The notes under the pieces are model-generated. The model was not told where the DNA came from. It saw nothing but the letters and a program-made list of their open reading frames with translations, and did not search any database. Position numbers and translations under genes: made by a program. A stretch of 37,358 bases of DNA from Planctomycetes bacterium UBA1146 (GTDB lineage: Bacteria > Planctomycetota > UBA8108 > UBA1146). Positions 17,128 to 26,421 of the stretch are shown in pieces. Where the stretch lies: the NCBI GenBank assembly GCA_002311345.1, contig DCAA01000044.1, positions 29,708 through 67,065 of the forward strand, in the 5' to 3' direction. Each line of letters begins with the position of its first letter. Position 1 is the stretch's first letter.

Positions 17128-20058
17128 ATGTCGATCTCTTCAAAGATAGTTGCGCTGATTCTTGCTTGTCTTGTTGGTGGATTCGCCCCGGGTGTCCTCT
17201 CGGTAGAGCCGGATGACTGGCAACTGATACCGGTTCCGGGTCGCTGGGAATCCGTGTTCGGTGAGTATGATGGATTCGCGTGGCTCAGAGCCTACGTCGT
17301 GTTGCCCTCCATGTGGGCCGGGCAGGAACTGATTCTTCATGCCGGTCGCATCGATGATGCCGACGAAACCTTCTTCAACGGCAGCAAGGTTGGTGGTGTG
17401 GGGAAACTCCCGCCCGAGCCGAAGTCAGCCTGGAATGCCGATCGAATCTACACCATCCCCGGTGAACTGGTGCGAGAAGGGGCCAACCTCATCTGCATTC
17501 GCATCTACGATACCGGAGGTGCCGGGGGGATCACTTCAGGAACAGTGTCGCTGGAAGGTCCTACAGGGTCCATCGATCTGGCGGGGGGGACCTGGCTCGC
17601 GCGTAAAGGCGATGACCTGTCGTGGAAGAATTGGTCGGTACCGAGCGATTCACTGCAGGCAACGTTGCTGGCACGGAAATATCTGGCGACACAGGGTAGT
17701 GGAGCAATAGCCCCTGGCGGGCGGATCGTAGTCAGCGAACACACCCAGCGACCGTCGGGGGATCAATTGATCTGGTATCGATCTCCTGCTGGAAACAACT
17801 GGACCCGCGGATTGCCGCTGGGCAATGGTCGCCTGGGAACCATGGTGTTGGGCGGACCGCGCCACTGGAAGTTGCAGTTGAACGAGGATGGGATCTGGGC
17901 AGGTACTCCGACAGATCGGGTTCGTCACGGCGCCCACGAGTACCTCGACAAGGCTCGGCAACTCATCTTTGACGGCGAAGTGGTGGAGGCGCAGAAACTA
18001 TTACAGAAGCAATTCATGTCTGCTCGCTGGACGCGCTCCTACCAGACACTGGCCGATCTGGATGTCCACCAGTCCGGTTTGGATGAACTATTGAGTTATC
18101 GTCGTTGGCTCGACCTCGATGAAGCTCAGGTGACAGAAGAGTTCACGGCGAGCGGCATCGGCTTTCGCAGGCGGGTGATCTCGAGCCGTCCCGATGAATG
18201 TGTGGCGGCGATTCTCGAAGCGGACCGTCCAGGATCGATCTTCATCGATGTCAAAATCTCGCGCGAAACCGGAGGTGCGCTGGTCGAACCGATTCGCATC
18301 GATGCAAATCGCGCATGGATGCGTTTCGGTGGTCAGGCTTCCCACGGCGATAAATTCCCGGGAGCGTATTTCGAGTGCCAGTTGAGCATCGTGGCTGAAG
18401 GTGGCCTGTTGAAGATGGAAGGTGGCGGAGTCTCGCTCAAAGGTGCCGATTCGGTGCTGTTCGTGATCACCGCAGATAGTGACCCACAGGGACAGTTCGA
18501 GGCTCAGAAACTGACACGGCTGCACGCTGCTAGCGCCCTGAATGGGCAATCACCGGTCGCAAGTTACGATGCGTTGCGACAGCGACAGTCGGCCGATCAT
18601 CGATCGTTGATGCAACGGGTCTCCCTTTCTCTCGGTGGCGAATCAAAGCGTTCTCTTCCGACTGATTTACGATTGAGCAGGATTCGACAGGGAGAGCAGG
18701 ACCCCGACCTGGTGGCGACCTTTTTCCAGTTCGGGCGCTACCTGCTGATCTCATCTTCGAGACCCGGGTGTCTTCCGGCCAACTTGCAAGGCATCTGGAG
18801 TCACCACATCTCGGCTCCCTGGAACAGCGACTATCACATCAACATCAATCTCCAGATGAACTACTGGCCGGCAGAGATGACCAACCTGGCCGAGTGTCAC
18901 GAACCGCTCTTTGACTTCATCGAGGCACTCATGGCTCGCGGATCACAGACGGCACAGGAACTCTACGATGCGCCAGGCTGGGTCGCTCATCACACCAGTG
19001 ATGTCCATGCCTTCACCGTACCCATCGGCCGGACGGTATGGGGACTGTGGCCGCTGGGCGGAGCGTGGTTGTGTCGACATCTCTGGGAGCACTATCAGTA
19101 CGGTGGCGATGAGGAGTTCCTGAGGGATCGGGCGTGGCCGGTCCTGCGAGGTGCGAGCGAATTCTTTCTGGCCTATCTGGTCGAGGATCCTCGGACAGGG
19201 AAACTGGTCAGTGGACCTTCATCCTCGCCCGAAAACGCCTACCGGACTCCGGATGGACAGGTTGCGGATGTCGGGATGGGCAATGCGATGGATCAGGAGA
19301 TCATCTGGGATCTCTTCACCATCACCCTCGCCAGTGCCGAGGTACTTGGCATCGATGACGAAATGGTTTCCAGGATCCGTGTTTCCCGGGATCAGATGGC
19401 CCGGCCGAAGATCGGAACGGATGGCCGCATCCTGGAGTGGTCGCGACCGTGGCAAGAGATGCAGCCGGGACACCGCCACATGAGTCACCTCTATGCGCTC
19501 TATCCAGGCGAGGAGTGGACTCCGGAGCAGACCCCGGAATCGATCGCCGCGGCGCGACGATCGATCGAGTTCCGGCTCGCCAACGGTGGAGGTCACACCG
19601 GCTGGAGTCGTGCCTGGCTCCTCAACTTCTTTGCTCGACTCGGTGATGGGGCGAAAGTTGGCGAGAGTATCCAGTTACAACTGTCCAAGTCGACGCTGCC
19701 CAACCTTCTCGACGATCACCCGCCGTTTCAGATCGACGGCAACTTTGGCGCTACCGCCGGCATCGCCGAAGCACTGGTACAGTCACACGGGGGCGTATTG
19801 CGATTGCTTCCGGCTCTCCCATCGTCGTGGTCCAAGCAGGGCAAGGTCAGTGGATTGCGTACCCGATTTGGAGTGGAAGTCTCGCTTGCGTGGCAAGATG
19901 GGCAACTCACGCAGGTGCGATTGTTGCCTTCCAGGAGCCAGCAACTTTCGATTCACTGGACTGCAGGGCGACTCGACTTGGATCTGGAAAAAGGTCAGGA
20001 AATATTGCTGAGTTCGATCGATGGAAAACTCGAGAGGAATCCGTCGACCGGCCAATGA
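17128..20058 (+). CDS. Glycoside hydrolase family 95 (alpha-L-fucosidase-like), exported, with N-terminal jelly-roll domain
   Basis: 976 residues from ATG 17128 with GAGGAGG upstream. A signal peptide is present (residues 1-26, ending near GVLS). Residues about 30-150 are a galactose-binding-like jelly roll of the beta-galactosidase type (FAWLRAYVVLPSMWAGQELILHAG, DDADETFFNG). From about 210 the GH95 catalytic protein begins: LIWYRSPA, LPLGNGRLGTMVLGG, LNEDGIWAGTP. The (alpha/alpha)6 core has HININLQMNYW with N572 and N574, the likely equivalents of the BbAfcA Asn pair, a probable acid Glu in PSSSPEN (E702), and D870 in IDGNFG. It would release alpha-1,2-L-fucose or alpha-L-galactose from polysaccharide or glycans. 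The extra jelly roll at the N-terminus is not part of minimal GH95. Confidence 0.92.
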   Translation: MSISSKIVALILACLVGGFAPGVLSVEPDDWQLIPVPGRWESVFGEYDGFAWLRAYVVLPSMWAGQELILHAGRIDDADETFFNGSKVGGVGKLPPEPKSAWNADRIYTIPGELVREGANLICIRIYDTGGAGGITSGTVSLEGPTGSIDLAGGTWLARKGDDLSWKNWSVPSDSLQATLLARKYLATQGSGAIAPGGRIVVSEHTQRPSGDQLIWYRSPAGNNWTRGLPLGNGRLGTMVLGGPRHWKLQLNEDGIWAGTPTDRVRHGAHEYLDKARQLIFDGEVVEAQKLLQKQFMSARWTRSYQTLADLDVHQSGLDELLSYRRWLDLDEAQVTEEFTASGIGFRRRVISSRPDECVAAILEADRPGSIFIDVKISRETGGALVEPIRIDANRAWMRFGGQASHGDKFPGAYFECQLSIVAEGGLLKMEGGGVSLKGADSVLFVITADSDPQGQFEAQKLTRLHAASALNGQSPVASYDALRQRQSADHRSLMQRVSLSLGGESKRSLPTDLRLSRIRQGEQDPDLVATFFQFGRYLLISSSRPGCLPANLQGIWSHHISAPWNSDYHININLQMNYWPAEMTNLAECHEPLFDFIEALMARGSQTAQELYDAPGWVAHHTSDVHAFTVPIGRTVWGLWPLGGAWLCRHLWEHYQYGGDEEFLRDRAWPVLRGASEFFLAYLVEDPRTGKLVSGPSSSPENAYRTPDGQVADVGMGNAMDQEIIWDLFTITLASAEVLGIDDEMVSRIRVSRDQMARPKIGTDGRILEWSRPWQEMQPGHRHMSHLYALYPGEEWTPEQTPESIAAARRSIEFRLANGGGHTGWSRAWLLNFFARLGDGAKVGESIQLQLSKSTLPNLLDDHPPFQIDGNFGATAGIAEALVQSHGGVLRLLPALPSSWSKQGKVSGLRTRFGVEVSLAWQDGQLTQVRLLPSRSQQLSIHWTAGRLDLDLEKGQEILLSSIDGKLERNPSTGQ

Positions 20059-20116
20059 CCCACGATTGCAATGAGGTACAATTGAAGGAACCCGTGTTAC
20101 ACCGGAGGAGCTATCC

Positions 20117-22231
20117 TTGAATCCCCGTAACCTGTTCATCGCGGGAGGCGTCATCCTCGCTCTCGTGTTGGCGGTTTTTCTACTTCTTCCCAAAGATCCA
20201 GGTCCACTTGGTGGTACTGGAATGGTCGGTGCCGAAACGCGTATTGATTTCGGCGCCGATTCTTCTGATGGAGGAAATTCCGAAGGGGATAACCAGGGGG
20301 CCGACAGTTCAGCAGCAGGAACCTCTGTAATTGGTCCCAGGACAGGGATCCTGGAAAACGATGATCGCTCCGGGACAGGAAGACGTTTTCGCGCAGATGG
20401 TCAGTCGGGAAGCGGCAGAAACGGTACGGCTTCTCGATCCGGAGATGATCTCGGATCGGATGACTCGACAGAGAACCGAGATAGGAGCAGCCCATCTACC
20501 AGGCGTGGTCCCGGGCGATCGGGACAGAATTCGCGCGGGGGATCTTCTGGCTCGGGTTCAGGAGCCGTCCCGGAAGGGATGGTGAGGGTCTCCGGGGAAA
20601 TAGTGGTCGAGAATATTCCCGAAGCCGGGCCGACGCTTTCCGGTCAACTCCAGATCGGAGTTTCTCGGGGATCCAGATCGATCTCCGTCAATAACGGCCG
20701 ATTTACAACCAATATTTCAAAATCTGCTTCCATTCGTTTCTTCAGTGCAGTGCTGGAAGGGAAGCCTGCGAGGGTGATCTCCCCGACGACTTCAGTGGCT
20801 GCCTCAGCGGCACGTTCGATTCGGGTTGTGGTTCGATACGACGCCCTGGCGATGTTGCATCTGCTTTCGGCCGAGACAGGCGAATCGTTGACAGACGTGG
20901 AAGTACTTCGTGCCAAGGACTACGCCCGTAGTTCACTGGCTCATCCGGGCTGGGTTCTGCCGCAAGATTCTCGAATCGTCTCCGATGAATCTCCTGTTGC
21001 CCTCGATGGCAGGATTGGGTTGATCGGATCTGCAGTCGCGATCCATGCCAGGGCTGTGGGGTATGAATGGAAGCGGGTCACCGTGGATCTGGTGGATGGG
21101 GGAGAGAGAGAATTGACTCTCCAGCGTAGCGGAGCGCTAAATCTGATCTTCGTCGGCGATAGCGAGCGTGAAGGCGTGATGCTTCGCCTTCGTGGAGTAG
21201 GCGCCAATGGTGCCCCTCACCTCGAGGTTCCCGTCATGGCGGGCACCACGCAACTTGTCGAGGGGATATTGCCCGGAAGCTGGATTGTTTCGCTGGAAAA
21301 GGGTCACTGGGCACACCAACCAGAGGTCTTCGATGAAATCGAGTTCGATCTTGTTGTTGATGATCTCATCGATCTGCAACTGGAGATCCCGCTCGATGAC
21401 GAGGAACGGGTAGATGTGGCAGGGAGCGTTTTCATCCCTTCTGGTTGGTATCTCAATGTCTTCTCGGTTCGACTTCGTCCGATCGGTCCAGGTAGTGATC
21501 CGATTCACGATACTGTCGTGATTCACAGCACCACGATGGAAAGTGAAGAGGGGGCCGGCGGGACTCTCTGGTACTGGGGTCCGATTTCTATGAAACAAGG
21601 GACCTACGGGATTCTGGTGCTGCCAATTGGTTATGGAGACGTGTTCGAGGTGGGTGAAGAGGGTCTGCTGGATGTGTACATCGAACTTCCGGCTCCCGTC
21701 GATATCACGGTGCAGGCGATGCTGGCGGACGGCAGCGGTATTGCTACACCGAGTCTGATTCGCTGGGCACCGGTACATCCTCCTGGGGTTCCCGGTGCCG
21801 GAGCTGTTCCGGTGGGTCCAGGAGATAACGGTTACTTCGAGTTCCAGGTACCCATCGGCGCCGTGATGTTGTCTTGCTCCGATGTTGCATATCGTCCCAA
21901 ACACCAGATAGAGCAGGTGACCATCGGAGGTGATAACTCGTTTACGATGTTACTCGAACCAGCGATGGGGATGCACTTGTATCTGGAGGAGCAAGGGACA
22001 TCGGTGCCCTGGGATCTCTCATGGCATCCAACGATTCAGGCGCAGGGACATGATGGCACGGTAGTGACACGAGGTCGTACCGGGGTTGGCTACCGGATCC
22101 TTGTCAGCGAACCTGGTCTCTACGAGGTGGATATCGGACAACTGCCGGGGTTCCTCCCGGTCGAACCGTTCCCCGTGAATATTCTCGCCAGCGAAGTTAT
22201 CGAGATAGTGGTCGAGATCCAATCACAATGA
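20117..22231 (+). CDS. Membrane-anchored protein with Ser/Gly/Asp/Arg linker and carboxypeptidase-regulatory-like beta domains
   Basis: 704 residues from TTG 20117, with GGAGGAG at 20104-20110. Residues 7-24 are one transmembrane segment (IAGGVILALVLAVFLLLP). Residues about 30-150 are low-complexity Gly/Ser/Asp/Arg sequence, likely a disordered stalk. From about 155 come at least four beta-sandwich units of about 90 residues resembling carboxypeptidase-regulatory-like repeats (IRVVVRYDALAMLHLLSAETGESLTDV; GERELTLQRSGALNLIFVG; PVDITVQAMLADGSGIATP). I recognise no catalytic site. It lies 58 bases after the fucosidase gene without a terminator, so it may share its transcript. A cell-surface or envelope structural role is likely, but this is inference. 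Confidence 0.75.
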   Translation: MNPRNLFIAGGVILALVLAVFLLLPKDPGPLGGTGMVGAETRIDFGADSSDGGNSEGDNQGADSSAAGTSVIGPRTGILENDDRSGTGRRFRADGQSGSGRNGTASRSGDDLGSDDSTENRDRSSPSTRRGPGRSGQNSRGGSSGSGSGAVPEGMVRVSGEIVVENIPEAGPTLSGQLQIGVSRGSRSISVNNGRFTTNISKSASIRFFSAVLEGKPARVISPTTSVAASAARSIRVVVRYDALAMLHLLSAETGESLTDVEVLRAKDYARSSLAHPGWVLPQDSRIVSDESPVALDGRIGLIGSAVAIHARAVGYEWKRVTVDLVDGGERELTLQRSGALNLIFVGDSEREGVMLRLRGVGANGAPHLEVPVMAGTTQLVEGILPGSWIVSLEKGHWAHQPEVFDEIEFDLVVDDLIDLQLEIPLDDEERVDVAGSVFIPSGWYLNVFSVRLRPIGPGSDPIHDTVVIHSTTMESEEGAGGTLWYWGPISMKQGTYGILVLPIGYGDVFEVGEEGLLDVYIELPAPVDITVQAMLADGSGIATPSLIRWAPVHPPGVPGAGAVPVGPGDNGYFEFQVPIGAVMLSCSDVAYRPKHQIEQVTIGGDNSFTMLLEPAMGMHLYLEEQGTSVPWDLSWHPTIQAQGHDGTVVTRGRTGVGYRILVSEPGLYEVDIGQLPGFLPVEPFPVNILASEVIEIVVEIQSQ

Positions 22232-22253
22232 AGGCCACTCCACAGCGGTTGGT

Positions 22254-24881
22254 CTAGTCCTCATCCTGTATGACAATTTCATCGACACTGCCGTCCTTCA
22301 ATACCTGCCAGCTGATGTCATCTTCCGAGCCGGGTTTTCCATCCGGGCCGGAACTGACGATGCGTGCGCATTCATCATCATCGACCGAATCAAAAACGGC
22401 GAAGTTCTGTCCCCATGGATCGATCAATGTGTACGGATCCACATCGCCCAGGATGCGGGCGGCTGCAGGAACCGGCTGGCTGCCGATCCCTTTCATCCTG
22501 CTGGCAATATCCTTGCCCAGTTTCCCGGCAGCGAGGTTGGCTTCGATCCTCATCCTTTCATCCCGGTCTTTTTGCATCGGATTGGAACGGTCCCGTTCAG
22601 GACGGATCCGAATTCGCTGTTCATCGATCTCTGGCGGGAAGACGTTATTGGTTCGGTCAGCATCGCCAATTTCCATGTGAGCATCGATTTCAACCCGGGT
22701 GATCGGTTCACGTGTGACGAGCAACTTGGACACCACCCGTGGATCCTGGCGCCACACCTCGGCATGGAGGCGGAAATCTTCAGTCTCCCCTGATTCGTAG
22801 GTGACCGTCAGGGGGATCGGCATCATCAATCCGCCGAAGTTCCTCATCTGGACCACCGTGAAGTTCCAGGTTCTATTGATGAGTTCAGCATCTCCGTCCT
22901 CGAGTCGGGAGATGAATCTCTCATATCCTCTTCGATCCTCTTCAGTTACGTCCATTTCATCGAAGGAGTTGTAGAAGTCGAGCAGTTCGGGGTACCGCTC
23001 GGTTCGAATGGTCAACCCCTCGTTGTTCTTTCTGCTGATCCACTCCGGATCGGAATCACGTTCTGCTTTCTGGAGGGGCTTTTCTACATCGGGATTTCCG
23101 GTGTCGAGATGGAAGCGAACAACGCGATCAACAGCCAGATCGCAATGGTCGGTGGAATAGAACCAGCCGCGCCAGAACCAATCCAGATCGATGCCGGATG
23201 CGTCCTCGAGGGTTCTGAACAGGTCTGCAGGTTCCGGGCGCTTGAATGCCCACCGCTGGGAGTATTCGCGGAAGGCGAAGTCGAACAGTTCCCGACCGAG
23301 GATACTCTCCCTCAGGATGTTGAGTGCTGTGGCCGGTTTTGCGTAGGCATTGCTCCCGAACTGCAAGAGTTGTTCACTATTTGTCATGATGGGAACTTGA
23401 TGGGTACTGGTGGTGAAGCCAACGATGTTGCGGGCTTCGCCCCTTCGCGACGGGTACTTCTCTTCCCACAGTTGTTCTGCGATAAACTGCACGAAGGTGT
23501 TCAGACCCTCGTCCATCCAGGTCCACTGGCGTTCGTCCGAGTTGATGATCATCGGGAACCAGTTGTGACCGACCTCGTGGATGACCACCCCGATGAGACC
23601 ATATTTGGTTCTTTCGGAGTAAGTCCCGTCTTTTTCTGGTCGTGGCCCGTTGAAGCAAATCATCGGATATTCCATGCCGCCTATCGGACCGTTTACGCTG
23701 ATGGCCACAGGGTAGGGATATGGGATCGACATTCGAGAATAGACCTCAATGGTGTGTGCGACAGCATGGGTCGAGTAGCGACTCCAGAGAGGTTCCCCCT
23801 CGTTGGGGTAGAACGACATCGCCATCGTTTGCCCTCCACCCGGCACGCTCACCCCCATCGCGTCCCATATGAATTTTGGTGAAGCTGCCCAGGCGAAGTC
23901 GCGCACATTCCTGGCTTCGAAGATCCAGGTTTTTTCTCCGGTAGCTTCTTTCTTCTCGTTCTCCAGGGCTTCCTCGGGAGTGACGATGAAGACCGGGCGA
24001 TGCGAACTTCTCGCAATACCGAGACGATCTTGTTGATCGCGGTTCAATACGTCTTGCTGATTCAGCAGTTCACCGCTGGCGCTCACGATGAATGTATCGG
24101 GTGTTGTGATGGCGACCCTGTAGTCGCCGAATTCCAGCGTGAACTCGCCGCTTCCGATGAACTGCTTGTGTTGCCAGCCCGTGTAATCGGTGTAGGCGCA
24201 CATCCTTGGAAACCACTGCGCGATCTCGTAGATGGCGTTGCCCGTCTCCTCGAACCACTCGTAACCGCCACGTGCTCGAAGAAGATCGGCATTTACGATG
24301 AAATTCTTCCACTCCACTTCGTATTCGATGACATCCCCGGGTTTCAATGGATAGGGAAGATCAATTCTCATCATTGTGTCGACGATGATGTGGTCAAGGC
24401 CGGTACCGTTTGCATCCCGTACTCCCAGGATGTCGTAACCACCGTGAAACTCTTCTTCGAAGGCAAGCCGGCGCAACCAACCGATGCTTTGTTCTTCTTC
24501 GAGACCATCTGCATCCGTCAGATTTCCAATTGAATCATTTCGGAATCGGTTCTGGTCAAGTTGCATCCATAGATATGTGAGTGTGTGAGGGGACCGATTG
24601 TGATAAGTGACGGTTTCCTTGCCATGGAGACTGTGGTTCTGGGTATCGAGAGTTACCTCGATGTTCATGTCTGCTCTTTGTTGCCAGTAATCGGGACCTG
24701 GAGCTCCGGATGCGAGACGTGTTTCGGTCGGCGTAGGAAGAACATCATCGAGTTGCCGGAAAGGGTCCTCTCGATCGATCTTGTCGATGGAAAGGTATGG
24801 TGGTGGCACGTCATCGTGAGGATCGTGTGCCAACGTGGTGGCGCAGAAACTGAGAAGCGACAAGAAAATGATAATGCGCAT
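22254..24881 (-). CDS. M1-family zinc metallopeptidase, exported, with GspG-like C-terminal domain
   Basis: 875 residues from ATG 24881 with AAGGCGG upstream; a longer in-frame extension to 25046 lacks a ribosome site and precedes the signal peptide (MRIIIFLSLLSFCATTLA). The catalytic domain has H435-E-V-G-H439 and E458 exactly 19 residues on (WMDEGLN), the HExxHx18E zinc site of M1 peptidases. The exopeptidase-type motif reads GGMEYP instead of GAMEN, so it may not be a classic aminopeptidase. DWFWRGWFYSTD follows as in bacterial M1 proteins. The last about 57 residues (DPWGQNFAVFD, SSGPDGKPGSEDDISW) match the calcium-binding end of type II secretion pseudopilin GspG, an odd fusion. It is likely periplasmic or surface-exposed. 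It converges with the plus-strand gene 22 bases away. Confidence 0.9.
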   Translation of the reverse strand: MRIIIFLSLLSFCATTLAHDPHDDVPPPYLSIDKIDREDPFRQLDDVLPTPTETRLASGAPGPDYWQQRADMNIEVTLDTQNHSLHGKETVTYHNRSPHTLTYLWMQLDQNRFRNDSIGNLTDADGLEEEQSIGWLRRLAFEEEFHGGYDILGVRDANGTGLDHIIVDTMMRIDLPYPLKPGDVIEYEVEWKNFIVNADLLRARGGYEWFEETGNAIYEIAQWFPRMCAYTDYTGWQHKQFIGSGEFTLEFGDYRVAITTPDTFIVSASGELLNQQDVLNRDQQDRLGIARSSHRPVFIVTPEEALENEKKEATGEKTWIFEARNVRDFAWAASPKFIWDAMGVSVPGGGQTMAMSFYPNEGEPLWSRYSTHAVAHTIEVYSRMSIPYPYPVAISVNGPIGGMEYPMICFNGPRPEKDGTYSERTKYGLIGVVIHEVGHNWFPMIINSDERQWTWMDEGLNTFVQFIAEQLWEEKYPSRRGEARNIVGFTTSTHQVPIMTNSEQLLQFGSNAYAKPATALNILRESILGRELFDFAFREYSQRWAFKRPEPADLFRTLEDASGIDLDWFWRGWFYSTDHCDLAVDRVVRFHLDTGNPDVEKPLQKAERDSDPEWISRKNNEGLTIRTERYPELLDFYNSFDEMDVTEEDRRGYERFISRLEDGDAELINRTWNFTVVQMRNFGGLMMPIPLTVTYESGETEDFRLHAEVWRQDPRVVSKLLVTREPITRVEIDAHMEIGDADRTNNVFPPEIDEQRIRIRPERDRSNPMQKDRDERMRIEANLAAGKLGKDIASRMKGIGSQPVPAAARILGDVDPYTLIDPWGQNFAVFDSVDDDECARIVSSGPDGKPGSEDDISWQVLKDGSVDEIVIQDED

Positions 24882-25018
24882 GGCGACCGCCTTCTGGGCA
24901 TGAAGGGCCAAAGACCTCCAGCAATTAACCGGGGAATTGTGGCTGCTCCAGCAAATACTGGATGACGCAGTCATGATAAGGGTTGCTCCATGGTGACACC
25001 ACCAAACAGTGCCGAGTC

Positions 25019-25258
25019 TTAGATGGAGGCGTGAGATCCATCGCAATATGGAGCACCACTTGTTTTCTTACATGCACAGAGGGCGACCTTACTCTTCTCA
25101 TCGATCTCGAAGATGACGGGTGTAATCCCGGAATCTGCGTGGCTCCCATCGCAAAAAGGATGGTTGCCAGAATGGCCGCATGCGCACCAGGCATGAGTTC
25201 CTGGTTCCAGTTCGATGATCACGGGAGTTGTATCCACGATTTTTGGTTCGTCGTTCAT
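25019..25258 (-). CDS. Tandem CDGSH iron-sulfur protein
   Basis: 79 residues from ATG 25258. It holds two complete CDGSH motifs (CxCx2Sx3PxCDGSH type): CACGHSGNHPFCDGSH and CACKKTSGAPYCDGSH. Each would bind a 2Fe-2S cluster through three Cys and one His, as in mitoNEET-like proteins. There is no signal peptide or membrane anchor, so it is cytoplasmic and plausible as an electron-transfer or iron-sulfur carrier protein. The ribosome site is weak (GGGA). It lies 15 bases downstream of the transglutaminase-like gene on the same strand and may be co-transcribed with it. Confidence 0.92.
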   Translation of the reverse strand: MNDEPKIVDTTPVIIELEPGTHAWCACGHSGNHPFCDGSHADSGITPVIFEIDEKSKVALCACKKTSGAPYCDGSHASI

Positions 25259-25273
25259 CGATTATCCCGCTTT

Positions 25274-26293
25274 CTAGTCCAGCAAAATGTCGGTCCAGTA
25301 ACAGTTCTTGCTCACGTTTTCGAACTTCTTGTTGCCAATTTCAGCGTAGGGATCCACGAAGTAGTTGAGGGGAGCACCATCCTGAGCGGGGCTCAAGACG
25401 ATGTCGCGACCCGTGCTGAGTGTAACGCGGTTGCCGGTGTGTGAGCCGAAGTATTGATCAACATTTGTAGGATCCTTGTCGGCTTCGGAGATATCGACCG
25501 GAACCCAGCCCTGACCGGCTACATGGAATTCTGCCCAGCAGTGGTAGCGACCTGTCTTGTATTCTCCGTCGATTACCCCGTATTTGCCCCACATGCCGAT
25601 CTGAAAACGCGAGGGAATGTCAGCAGAGAGACACAACGCAGTGAAATAGGTGTGGAAATCAGTGCAGTTTCCCTTGCCGACATCGCAGGCATGAGTGATG
25701 TCGCCACGACCCCAGCCGTGGTGATTCTTGTCATAGGACATTTGCGCGAGGATGTGATCATAGAATGCTCGAGCCTTGTCGATGGTCGAGTTGTGCTCGG
25801 AAGTCAACTTGGCGGCTTCCAACTTCACCTGAGGGGTAACAAAACACAGTGCCGAGGGCTGAAGGTAGGTGTTCAGATCCCTGCGCTGGGCTGCAACGGA
25901 TTCTTGCTGACGGTACATCTTCTGATCCACCGAATACTCGTGACGTTCCACGTCATATTCGATCATGAAATCCAACTGGGGTTGGGAGCAAACACCCTCG
26001 AAGTAGTACATCGTATTGGAGTACTTCAATTCTTTTTCGAGCGTTCCCTGGACCGCACCCGATACCTTCATGTTGATGATGTTCTGATGCGGATCGTTGT
26101 GAGGGACTGGAATCCAGAGCCGGAAACTCTCACCAACGGGACAGTTTTTCATGCTGGTGACATACCGGACATGGAATATACGTTCGAGTTCTCCCTCCTG
26201 ATTCGAGATAAGGGAGAGAGTTGTGCAACCGAGAACTGCAACAAGAATCAGCAGAATGATGGGGATCAGAGATTTCATGAACTTGGGAGTCAT
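25274..26293 (-). CDS. Transglutaminase-like lipoprotein
   Basis: 339 residues from ATG 26293 (AGGA 5 bases upstream). A lipobox LVAVLGC at about residue 23 predicts a lipid-anchored envelope protein. The catalytic triad is clear: C210 in GKGNCTDFH, H251 in GRYHCWAEFH and D267 in WVPVDISEAD. The N-terminal part is beta-rich (FRLWIPVPHNDPHQNI), as is usual before transglutaminase-like domains. Such enzymes hydrolyse or crosslink amide bonds, and the substrate here is unknown. It ends 15 bases before the CDGSH gene; 128 bases separate it from the lipoprotein gene upstream. Confidence 0.9.
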   Translation of the reverse strand: MTPKFMKSLIPIILLILVAVLGCTTLSLISNQEGELERIFHVRYVTSMKNCPVGESFRLWIPVPHNDPHQNIINMKVSGAVQGTLEKELKYSNTMYYFEGVCSQPQLDFMIEYDVERHEYSVDQKMYRQQESVAAQRRDLNTYLQPSALCFVTPQVKLEAAKLTSEHNSTIDKARAFYDHILAQMSYDKNHHGWGRGDITHACDVGKGNCTDFHTYFTALCLSADIPSRFQIGMWGKYGVIDGEYKTGRYHCWAEFHVAGQGWVPVDISEADKDPTNVDQYFGSHTGNRVTLSTGRDIVLSPAQDGAPLNYFVDPYAEIGNKKFENVSKNCYWTDILLD

Positions 26294-26421
26294 TGTGTCC
26301 TAAAAAATAACAATCAACTTATGGCACTCGAGTATGGAAAAATCGACAGTGAAATCGACCACCGCAGACAAGGACCTGAAGGAACCATACTTCCTGAATC
26401 TGCACGATGAAACCAGGGTTG

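Noticed and set aside
23109..23882. Plus-strand frame of 257 codons
   Set aside because: Lies wholly opposite the M1 peptidase catalytic region, including its HExxH motif; a shadow frame.
25454..26410. Plus-strand frame of 318 codons
   Set aside because: Opposite the transglutaminase lipoprotein, whose triad and lipobox are clear.
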